DNA from: JAVDCA01 sp036491235
GTDB lineage: Bacteria > Pseudomonadota > Alphaproteobacteria > Rhizobiales > Xanthobacteraceae
Direction: 5' to 3'
Length of the DNA: 12,128 nucleotides
Assembly: GCA_036491235.1 (NCBI GenBank)
Contig: DASXCK010000199.1
Coordinates: forward strand, 1-12,128
Below, piece after piece: positions 5,982 to 11,696 of the stretch; the stretch's first letter is position 1, and every line of letters starts with the position of its first letter. Made by a program: the position numbers and the translations under genes. The notes beneath the pieces were generated by a model. The model did no database searches. It was not told where the DNA came from and saw nothing but the letters and a program-made list of their open reading frames with translations.

Positions 5982-7382
5982 GTGACGGAGGTTTATGAGC
6001 TTGCGCGCTTTGTCGAGCGCGCGAGAGTGCAAGATTTGAGCACCGACGCGCAGGCGCAACTCAAGATTCGCGTGCTCGACACCATCGGCGTCGCCATCGC
6101 GGCGCTCGATGCGGAGCCGATGCGCGCGCTCGGACGGTTGACGTCGGAGCTCGGCGGGCGGCCGCGCTGCGCGCTGATCGGCGGCGGCCGGACCGCGCCC
6201 GACCGCGCGGCCTTCCACAACGGCGCGCTCAGCCGCTACCTGGACTTCATGGACAGCTGCCTCGCGCCGGGCGAGACCTGTCATCCGTCCGACAACCTCG
6301 CCGCGGTGCTGGCCGCGGCCGAGCTCAGCGGTGCGAGCGGCGCCGATTTCCTCGTCGCGCTCGCGGTCGCCTACCAGATCCAGTGCCGGCTGAGCGATGT
6401 CGCGCCGGTGCGCCAGAAAGGCTTCGACCACACCGTGCAGGGTGCCTATGCGGCGGCCGCCGGCGTCGCCAAGGCGCTGGCGCTGCCAGCCGAGCAGATC
6501 GCCAACGCGATCGCGATCAGCGGCACGGCCAACAATGCGTTGCGGGTAACGCGCACCGGCGCGCTCTCCCAGTGGAAGGGCCTCGCCTATCCGAATGTCG
6601 CCATGGCGGCGACGCACGCCGCGCTGCTGGCGGCGCACGGGATCACCGGGCCGGCCGAGGTCTTCGAGGGCAACAAGGGCTTCAAGGAGACGATCGCGGG
6701 CCCGTTCGCGATCAACTGGAGCCAGGAAGACCTCGAACGGGTGCGGCTCACCATCGTGAAGCGGCACAATGCCGAAATCCACGCGCAGTCGGCGATCGAC
6801 GCGGCCCTCGACATTCGCGAGCAGCCGGGATTTTTGGCTGCCCGAATCGTATCGGTGCACCTGCGCACCTTCGCGGTCGCCTATGCGATCATCGGCGGTG
6901 GTGAGGAAGGCGACAAGCGCGTCGTCCGCACCAAGGAGGAGGCGGATCACAGCTTGCCCTATCTCCTGGCGGTCGCGCTGATCGACGGACGGGTCGAGCC
7001 GGAGCAGTCCGCGCCAGGGCGCATCGCGGCGGCTGATGTGCAGGGTCTGCTGCGGCGCGTCGAGGTTTCCGCCGACGCGGCTCTGAGCGCGCGATTTCCG
7101 CAGCGGATGCCAGCCGAGCTCGAGGTGATGCTCGACGACGGCACGCGGTTTTGCGCCACGCGCGAGGACTATCACGGATTTCATACCGATCCGCTCGATT
7201 GGCGGGCGGCGCGGCGGAAATTCGACCGGCTGACTCGCGCATTCATTGCGCCGGCGGCGCGCGATGCGCTGGCCGACGTGATCGAGACGCTGGACCAGCG
7301 TCAGATCGCCGACCTCACGTCGCGGCTCGGCCGGGTGCACGCCCATCCGGTCGAGGCGCATCGCCGCGTGGGCGCGGGCTGA
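5982..7382 (+). CDS. MmgE/PrpD-family protein
   Basis: This 466-residue protein, of normal length for the family, contains 2-methylcitrate dehydratase (PrpD), cis-aconitate decarboxylase and iminodisuccinate epimerase relatives. Landmarks are LDFMD (87-91), the HPSDN motif (101-105), SQWKGLAYPN (196-205), the highly typical TKEEADHSLPYLLAVALIDG (317-336) and YHGFHTDPL (397-405), which replaces the usual YPKGHP loop. The helical N-terminal domain spans about 1-265 and the smaller C-terminal domain about 270-410. Enzymes of this family add or remove water or CO2, or epimerise polycarboxylic acids. The altered C-terminal loop suggests a substrate other than methylcitrate. It follows the LysR gene by 91 bases on the same strand and converges on the superoxide dismutase-like gene. 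The family is certain; the substrate is unknown. Confidence 0.88.
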   Translation: MTEVYELARFVERARVQDLSTDAQAQLKIRVLDTIGVAIAALDAEPMRALGRLTSELGGRPRCALIGGGRTAPDRAAFHNGALSRYLDFMDSCLAPGETCHPSDNLAAVLAAAELSGASGADFLVALAVAYQIQCRLSDVAPVRQKGFDHTVQGAYAAAAGVAKALALPAEQIANAIAISGTANNALRVTRTGALSQWKGLAYPNVAMAATHAALLAAHGITGPAEVFEGNKGFKETIAGPFAINWSQEDLERVRLTIVKRHNAEIHAQSAIDAALDIREQPGFLAARIVSVHLRTFAVAYAIIGGGEEGDKRVVRTKEEADHSLPYLLAVALIDGRVEPEQSAPGRIAAADVQGLLRRVEVSADAALSARFPQRMPAELEVMLDDGTRFCATREDYHGFHTDPLDWRAARRKFDRLTRAFIAPAARDALADVIETLDQRQIADLTSRLGRVHAHPVEAHRRVGAG

Positions 7383-7415
7383 TCGCCCGCGTTCAGGCTC
7401 GGATCGGACGAAGCT

Positions 7416-8495
7416 TCAGGCACTCTCATATGTCGACGTGTCGAGCGGCACCGTCGCGGCGCCGATCGCGTGCCACGCCGCGATCCCGCCGACGAGGGCG
7501 CGGGCGTCGTAGCCGCGCCGCCGCAGCTCGGTGACGGTGTTGCCGCTGACCTGGAAGCCGGCGATGCAATAGACCGCAATCGGCCGGTCGCGGGGAAGCG
7601 TCTCGGCCCAGCGCGGCAACGCGTCGGGCGCGTGCATGGTGGCGCCCGGCAGCATATCGGTGCGGCGGGGCAGGTCCACCGGCAGGCAGACATCGAGGAT
7701 GACGGGCCGACGCTCCGGGCCGCCATCGAGCACGGCGCGCAACGCTTCGGCCGAAATCCGCGCCTCCGCCTGCGCGGGCGAGCCGAACGGAAGCGGGGCG
7801 GCGTCTTCGGCGGTCCCTTCGCCGATCGCGACGCGGTAGTGCGCGCCGATACGTCGCCAATTGAGGTTCGCCATCACCTGATCGACATAGGCACCGGCTT
7901 TGGCGCCGAAATCGAGATGGTAGGCATGCTCGTACATGTCGACCGCCAGCACGGGTGTCGCCCCCGACAGGGCCTGGGAGTGATCCGCGGCCCACTGGTT
8001 GACCAGCCGGCCCAGCCGATCCGACCACGCGAGGACGACCCAGCCCGAGCCGCCTGCCTGCGCTTTCGCCATGCTGATGAACTCGGTGTGCCAAGCCGCG
8101 ACGCTGCCGAAATCGCGCTCGATCGCTCGCGCGAGCTCGGCGGGCGGATCGAGCCGCCCGGTCGGCGCGTCGTTGCCTTCCCCGCCGAGCGAGTCGAAGT
8201 AGATCTCGTGCAGGATGACCGAGCCGGCGGCGATCAGCTCCTCGCGCTTGAGGCCGTTGATCTCGAACACCGGCGCGCGCACCCAGTCGAGGCCGGCGAG
8301 CCGCGTGCCGATGGCATTGAGCCGCCGCAGCGCCCCGCCGTAGTTGTTCTCGTAGTGGCTGAGCAGCAGCCGATCGGAAAGGCCGTTCATGCGATGTGGC
8401 TTGAGCAGCAACGGCCGCACCCGCACGGGTGTCGGCGCGGTCGGCGGCGGCGCAACTTGTCGGGAGGAAGTCGAAGGCGAGCCTTGCACGTCCAT
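7416..8495 (-). CDS. Fe/Mn superoxide dismutase-like domain fused to a rhodanese domain
   Basis: This 359-residue protein has two domains. Residues about 36-220 are an Fe/Mn superoxide dismutase fold with all four metal ligands: H47 (SHYENNYGG), H96 (ILHEIYF), D186 and H190 (DMYEHAYHLDFG). Residues about 248-350 are a rhodanese domain with candidate catalytic C310 in VYCIAGFQVSGN. The residues matching gateway H30 and Y34 of E. coli SodB are N51 and A55 in an ungapped match from H47, so fast superoxide dismutation is doubtful. H172 sits where mycobacterial enzymes carry their second-sphere histidine. The N-terminal 35 residues are Pro/Ser/Thr-rich and not a clear signal peptide. The start at 8495 has AGGAG seven bases upstream and lies downstream of a TTGACA promoter. 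Fe-Mn-SOD/rhodanese fusions exist in proteobacteria; their reaction is not established to my knowledge. A sulfur-linked stress role is inferred. Confidence 0.87.
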   Translation of the reverse strand: MDVQGSPSTSSRQVAPPPTAPTPVRVRPLLLKPHRMNGLSDRLLLSHYENNYGGALRRLNAIGTRLAGLDWVRAPVFEINGLKREELIAAGSVILHEIYFDSLGGEGNDAPTGRLDPPAELARAIERDFGSVAAWHTEFISMAKAQAGGSGWVVLAWSDRLGRLVNQWAADHSQALSGATPVLAVDMYEHAYHLDFGAKAGAYVDQVMANLNWRRIGAHYRVAIGEGTAEDAAPLPFGSPAQAEARISAEALRAVLDGGPERRPVILDVCLPVDLPRRTDMLPGATMHAPDALPRWAETLPRDRPIAVYCIAGFQVSGNTVTELRRRGYDARALVGGIAAWHAIGAATVPLDTSTYESA

Positions 8496-8502
8496 ATGCG
8501 CA

Positions 8503-8507
8503 CTCCT
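8503..8507 (-). promoter_or_regulatory. Ribosome binding site of the SOD-rhodanese gene
   Basis: AGGAG on the minus strand, seven bases from the ATG at 8495, supports this start over the longer open frame, whose TTG start would lie within the -35 box. Confidence 0.7.
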
Positions 8508-8580
8508 CGCACGAGCGAGATGCGCAGAGCTTGGACGGAGGCCGTCTGACGGGGCGTCTGCATTGACCCCAGAGGATGCG

Positions 8581-8609
8581 GATTTACGTGGAGCGCCGCC
8601 GGCTGTCAA
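8581..8609 (-). promoter_or_regulatory. Candidate sigma-70 promoter of the SOD-rhodanese gene
   Basis: On the minus strand a perfect TTGACA (8604-8609) is separated by 17 bases from TAAATC (8581-8586), a weak -10 with three of six consensus bases. Transcription would begin near 8574, giving a leader of about 80 bases before the ATG at 8495. The 10-bp palindrome GACGGCCGTC (8621-8630) lies just upstream of the -35 and could bind a regulator. Confidence 0.5.
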
Positions 8610-8680
8610 TCAAGCGGAGTGACGGCCGTCTGGCGGCGCCGATCACGGCTTGTAGGTGACGATCCACCCCCAGCTGCTCT

Positions 8681-9465
8681 TCATGCCCACAGGCCCGAGC
8701 GCAGGCATTCGAGCTGCACGATCTGGCTGTGGTCGACGAACAGGTTGATCTCCGGGCCATAGTTCTTGATGTACCACTCGAACACCGGCGGATCGGCAGC
8801 CTCGAACATCACGGGCTCGAGCCCGAGCTCGTCGATGATCTGTGCGACTGCGTCGGTGCGCCAGGTGTCCACGTTCTCGGTGATGCCTTCCGACTCGATC
8901 ATGATGCGGTCGGCGCGGGCATCGAGGCAGCGGCGCGCCTGCGACACGACCCAGCGTACATCGCGGGTGCCTTCGGCCGCGGCTCGGCGTTCGGCGTGGC
9001 GCCGCCGGCACCGAACTGGATGCCGAGCTCGGGCCTTGCCTTGAGGCCCGCCTTGATGACGGTCCTGACCAGGGCGACGAGATCGTCGGGCGGCAGACTG
9101 ATAAAGCCGGTGGAGAGCTCGATGACGTCGAAGCCGAGCGCCTGCGCTTCCGCGAGGTAACGCTTGACGCCATCGGCGCCGTCGCGGGCGAGCACGTGCT
9201 CGATCCAGCCGCCTGACGAGACGTAGGCGGAATATTTGTGCGCGAGGTTGTTGAGCTCCGCCACGCGGCTGCGCGGCATCAGCGCAAACGAACCGCCGGC
9301 GTATTTAATGCCGTCAACGTAGTCGCCCATCGTCTCGAGGAGGTCGGTGAGATAGCGGCTGCCCATGACGGCGTAGTAGGGGCCGCGAATCTCGGTAATG
9401 CCGCGCTTGCGCGGTTTGACCTCGCGCGGATTGATCTGCAATTGGGAGAAGGCTCGCGGTTCCAC
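8681..9465 (-). pseudogene. Phosphosulfolactate synthase (ComA)-like gene with a frameshift
   Basis: Two open frames together encode one ComA-family protein of about 261 residues, the normal length. The first part (9465 to about 8983, residues 1-161) has KPRKRGIT (17-24), DYVDGIKYAGGSF (48-60), SSGGWIEH (83-90) and GFDVIELSTGFI (111-122). The second part, in a different frame and open to 8681, has IMIESEGITEN, VMFEAADPPVFEWYI, EINLFVDHSQIVQLE and LRSGLW. The frames join when one base is added within 8975-8982, between the codons for E161 and EGTRD. ComA adds sulfite to phosphoenolpyruvate, the first step of one coenzyme M route. The archaeal EVGKK motif is FGAGG here (151-155), so activity may differ even if intact; HSA32-like relatives exist. 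A GTG start at 9465 has GAGGAA six bases upstream. It is a true pseudogene or a sequencing error. Confidence 0.75.
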
Positions 9466-9471
9466 GCGAAA

Positions 9472-9477
9472 TTCCTC
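9472..9477 (-). promoter_or_regulatory. Ribosome binding site deciding the GTG start of the ComA-like gene
   Basis: GAGGAA on the minus strand stands six bases before GTG at 9465, and no better start lies upstream. The intact site suggests that any loss of the gene is recent, or that the frameshift is an error. Confidence 0.6.
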
Positions 9478-9546
9478 AAGCGTCCAGCGCTATGATGCGC
9501 GAGGCCGCAGGCGCACGCAAAATTGGTCCTTTCTCGGAAGAAACGT

Positions 9547-9561
9547 GAGGGACAAACCCTC
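9547..9561. repeat. 15-bp inverted repeat upstream of the ComA-like gene
   Basis: GAGGG-ACAAA-CCCTC has perfect 5-bp arms about 80 bases upstream of the GTG start, in a place suitable for an operator. No regulator can be named. Confidence 0.3.
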
Positions 9562-9618
9562 CGTTCCACCGAGGCGCCAAACGACGCAATCCTATTGAAT
9601 GATCAACACGGGGGTCTG

Positions 9619-9658
9619 CGCTCCCTCCACCCCGCGAGCGCGGGGGCGCGAGGGAGCG
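9619..9658. repeat. REP-like strong hairpin after the small protein gene
   Basis: An outer stem of nine pairs, CGCTCCCTC (9619-9627) with GAGGGAGCG (9650-9658), encloses a perfect inner stem, CCCCGC (9630-9635) with GCGGGG (9640-9645), around a GAGC loop. There is no T-run on either side, so it is not a standard intrinsic terminator. CCCTC...CCCCGC hairpins of this kind are typical repeated intergenic elements of Rhizobiales genomes as I remember them. It lies 34 bases beyond the stop codon of the gene at 9693 and may stabilise or end that transcript. Confidence 0.6.
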
Positions 9659-9692
9659 ACAGATGTCGGGCTCTCGTGCTCCGATGCGCCCG

Positions 9693-9980
9693 TCAGTGCG
9701 TGGTCTCGAGAAGGACGACGACATCCGTCGGTTCCGGCTGATGCGGCGCGAGTTGAGTCAGCTTGTCGTCGCTCCATTGCGCGACTTTCACGACCTGTCC
9801 GGCCGCGGCCCCGTCGGTCGGTTCGGCCGGCTCGATCACATTCAGCCCGTTGATGTCGAGAAAGAACGTGTGATCGCCGAACATCTCGTGCAGGCGGCCT
9901 ATCGCGGGATGGTCCGCCGGGATCGGTTGGGCGTCGATTTGATTGAGGGTCAGTTCGACCTGCTCGGTGGTCAATCGCAT
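9693..9980 (-). CDS. Small protein of unknown function
   Basis: This 95-residue acidic, soluble protein has no signal peptide or membrane segment. Two parts look folded and conserved-like: a central stretch with GRLHEMFGDHTFFLDINGLNV (about 42-62), then an alternating hydrophobic segment, GQVVKVAQWS (about 74-83). The tail has DVVVLLETTH. I do not recognise a named domain, although similar small proteins seem to occur in Bradyrhizobium-type genomes. The start at 9980 is chosen because AGGAG stands six bases upstream; a longer frame reaches 10079, but its extra residues look like translated leader. It lies 241 bases downstream of livF with its own leader and is probably a separate unit. Confidence 0.6.
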   Translation of the reverse strand: MRLTTEQVELTLNQIDAQPIPADHPAIGRLHEMFGDHTFFLDINGLNVIEPAEPTDGAAAGQVVKVAQWSDDKLTQLAPHQPEPTDVVVLLETTH

Positions 9981-10221
9981 CGCATGCTCCTGTCGATGGG
10001 GTGCAATCGCACCCGTTCCGTCGCGTGTCGCAGGCCTCCTACGCGGAGTTTTGACCATTCCGGTCGTGGCGGCTCGCACGCAGCGATTTACCTGGGAGCG
10101 CAGAGCGGACGATCAAGAGTGCATCACATCACCGCCGCAATTGATTTTGACGGGACGTCAGAAAACGGTTTTTGGATAGTGATGGCCCCTGCAGACGCTG
10201 TTCCGTGCTGCAGCCGGGTAC
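9981..10221. other. Intergenic gap between livF and the small protein gene
   Basis: This 241-base gap holds the 16-bp inverted repeat at 9999-10014 and two copies of CTGCAG near the livF end. I see no convincing terminator after livF: the candidate stem GACG-TCC-CGTC is only four pairs. A TTGATC and a TAAATC on the minus strand are 20 bases apart, too far for a good promoter. Confidence 0.4.
9999..10014. repeat. 16-bp inverted repeat in the leader of the small protein gene
   Basis: GGGTGC-AATC-GCACCC has perfect 6-bp arms and begins 18 bases upstream of the ATG at 9980, just above the ribosome site. It may be an operator or an mRNA stem that tunes translation. Confidence 0.4.
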
Positions 10222-10938
10222 TCAGAGTCCGAGATACGCCTTGCGGATCTCGGGCATGGCGGCGAGCTTGCCCGGTTCCCCTTCGGTGAACAGCCGGCCC
10301 TCGGCGATCACGTAGGCGTAGTCGCTGACCGCGAGCGCGAGATGCACGTTCTGCTCCACCAGCAGGATGGTGAGGCCACCTTCCTTCAGGCGTTTCAGCG
10401 TCATGAACAGCTGGTGCACGACGACGGGCGCGAGGCCGAGCGAAAGCTCGTCGATGATGAGAATGTCCGGATCGGACATCAGGCCGCGCGCGATCGCCAC
10501 CATCTGCTGCTCGCCGCCCGACAGCGTGCCGGCGCGCTGGTTCTGCCGTTCGGCGAGGCGCGGAAACAGGCTGAACACCTCGTCGCGGCGAGTCGCGTAC
10601 TTGCGCGCCGCGCGCTTCGAATAGGCGCCGAGCTCGAGGTTCTCGCCGACCGTCATGGCGGTGAACAGCTGTCGGCCCTCGGGCACCAGGACGAGACCGC
10701 GCGCCGCCTTGGCGTGGGTCGACATGCGCGTGATGTCCTCGCTCTCGAACGTCACCTTGCCGCGCCACGGCGTGATGGCGCCGACGATGGAGCGCAATGT
10801 GGTGGTCTTCCCGGCGCCGTTGGCGCCGACGATCGCGGTGAGCTTGCCGCGCTGCGCCGCGAGCGAAACGCCCCACAGCACCTGGACCTCGCCGTAGCCG
10901 GCCTCGATCGCGTCGGCCTGGAGGATGATGTCGGCCAT
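10222..10938 (-). CDS. livF: LivF-type ABC transporter ATPase
   Basis: This 238-residue ATPase is one of the two of a branched-chain amino-acid-type (HAAT) ABC importer and acts at the cytoplasmic face of the inner membrane. Visible motifs are Walker A GANGAGKT (38-45), the Q-loop glutamine Q90 in PEGRQLF, the ABC signature LSGGEQQ (139-145), Walker B ILIIDE (159-164) and the switch region LLVEQN (192-197), where Gln replaces the usual His, as is normal for LivF. Length is typical. It starts five bases after the livG stop, so the two are co-transcribed. HAAT systems in soil alphaproteobacteria also import amides, urea and aromatic acids, so the substrate cannot be fixed without the binding protein, which is not in the window. 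Confidence 0.93.
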   Translation of the reverse strand: MADIILQADAIEAGYGEVQVLWGVSLAAQRGKLTAIVGANGAGKTTTLRSIVGAITPWRGKVTFESEDITRMSTHAKAARGLVLVPEGRQLFTAMTVGENLELGAYSKRAARKYATRRDEVFSLFPRLAERQNQRAGTLSGGEQQMVAIARGLMSDPDILIIDELSLGLAPVVVHQLFMTLKRLKEGGLTILLVEQNVHLALAVSDYAYVIAEGRLFTEGEPGKLAAMPEIRKAYLGL

Positions 10939-10943
10939 GCTGT

Positions 10944-11696
10944 CTAAGCCACCCCTTGCAGCTCGGCGGCGAGCTTGGGATCGCCCAGGTAGGCCTCGAT
11001 GACGTCGGGATTCTGCGACACCTCGGCGGGGAGACCCTCGGCGAGCTTGGCGCCCGAGCTGAGCACGACGATGCGGTCGGAGAGATTCATGATCGCCTGC
11101 ATTAGATGCTCGATCATGACGATGGTGACGCCGCGCTCGCGGATGCGGCGGATGACGCCGATCATGTGCTCGACCTCGGTCGGGTTGAGGCCGGCCAGCA
11201 CCTCGTCGAGCAGGAGAAGTTTAGGCTGTGCCGCGAGCGCGCGGGCGAGCTCGAGCCGCTTCTTGCCCGCGATGGTGAGATGCAGCGCCAGCATGTCGGC
11301 GCGATCGTCGAGCCCCGAGACCCGCACTGCCTCCCAGGCGGCTGCCCGGCTTGCGGCGAGCGAGAGGTTCCTATGGCCGAAGCAGGCGCCGACCATGCAG
11401 TTCTGCACCACCGACAGGTTGGTGAGCGGCTGGACGATCTGGTGGGTGCGCGAGAGGCCGGCCCGCGCGATGTCGTAAGGCTTGGCGCCGGTGATGTCGG
11501 TGCCGGCGAACATGATGCGGCCGGTGTCCGGCTTGAACACGCCGTTGATCAGGTTGAACAGCGTCGACTTGCCGGCGCCGTTCGGTCCGATGAGGCCGAC
11601 GATCTCGCCCTCTTGCACCTGGAACGAGAGGTCGCGCACCGCCTGCAAGCCGCCGAAGCGCTTGCCGACCTTCTCGAGCTCGAGGATGGCGGTCAT
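10944..11696 (-). CDS. livG: LivG-type ABC transporter ATPase
   Basis: This 250-residue ATPase is the second nucleotide-binding subunit of the HAAT importer. Walker A GPNGAGKST is at 37-45, Walker B LLLLDE at 160-165 and the switch histidine H197 in IEHLM. The LivG-specific SRTHQIVQPLTNLSVVQN stretch (82-99) contains the Q-loop. The signature region reads LTIAGKKRLELARAL (140-154) in place of LSxGQ; this relaxed form occurs in part of the LivG family, and the partner LivF has a canonical signature. Its ATG overlaps the livM stop by four bases (ATGA at 11693-11696), a sign of tight coupling. C-terminal residues 225-250 match the usual LivG end. Confidence 0.93.
   Translation of the reverse strand: MTAILELEKVGKRFGGLQAVRDLSFQVQEGEIVGLIGPNGAGKSTLFNLINGVFKPDTGRIMFAGTDITGAKPYDIARAGLSRTHQIVQPLTNLSVVQNCMVGACFGHRNLSLAASRAAAWEAVRVSGLDDRADMLALHLTIAGKKRLELARALAAQPKLLLLDEVLAGLNPTEVEHMIGVIRRIRERGVTIVMIEHLMQAIMNLSDRIVVLSSGAKLAEGLPAEVSQNPDVIEAYLGDPKLAAELQGVA

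Noticed and set aside
5766..7361. 531-codon open frame antisense to the PrpD-like gene
   Set aside because: It is arginine-rich with no family resemblance. The opposite strand encodes a clear MmgE/PrpD protein with AGGAGG before its start.
7416..8609. Longer SOD-rhodanese frame starting at 8609
   Set aside because: The first codon would be the TTG of the -35 hexamer, and the extra residues look like translated leader. The ATG at 8495 has a good ribosome site.
8536..8632. Direct repeat GGCCGTCTG near 8540 and 8624
   Set aside because: It is only nine bases long in very GC-rich sequence, with no consistent position relative to the promoter, and could occur by chance.
8643..9173. Third minus-strand frame across the ComA-like gene that stays open through the frameshift
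   Set aside because: Its translation is Ser/Arg/Pro-rich without ComA motifs. The two other frames carry the conserved motifs in order, so this frame is not the product.
10120..10170. Possible Rho-independent terminator downstream of livF (GACG-TCC-CGTC then AAAATCAATT on the minus strand)
   Set aside because: The stem is only four pairs and there is no proper T-run on the transcribed strand, so I do not call it.
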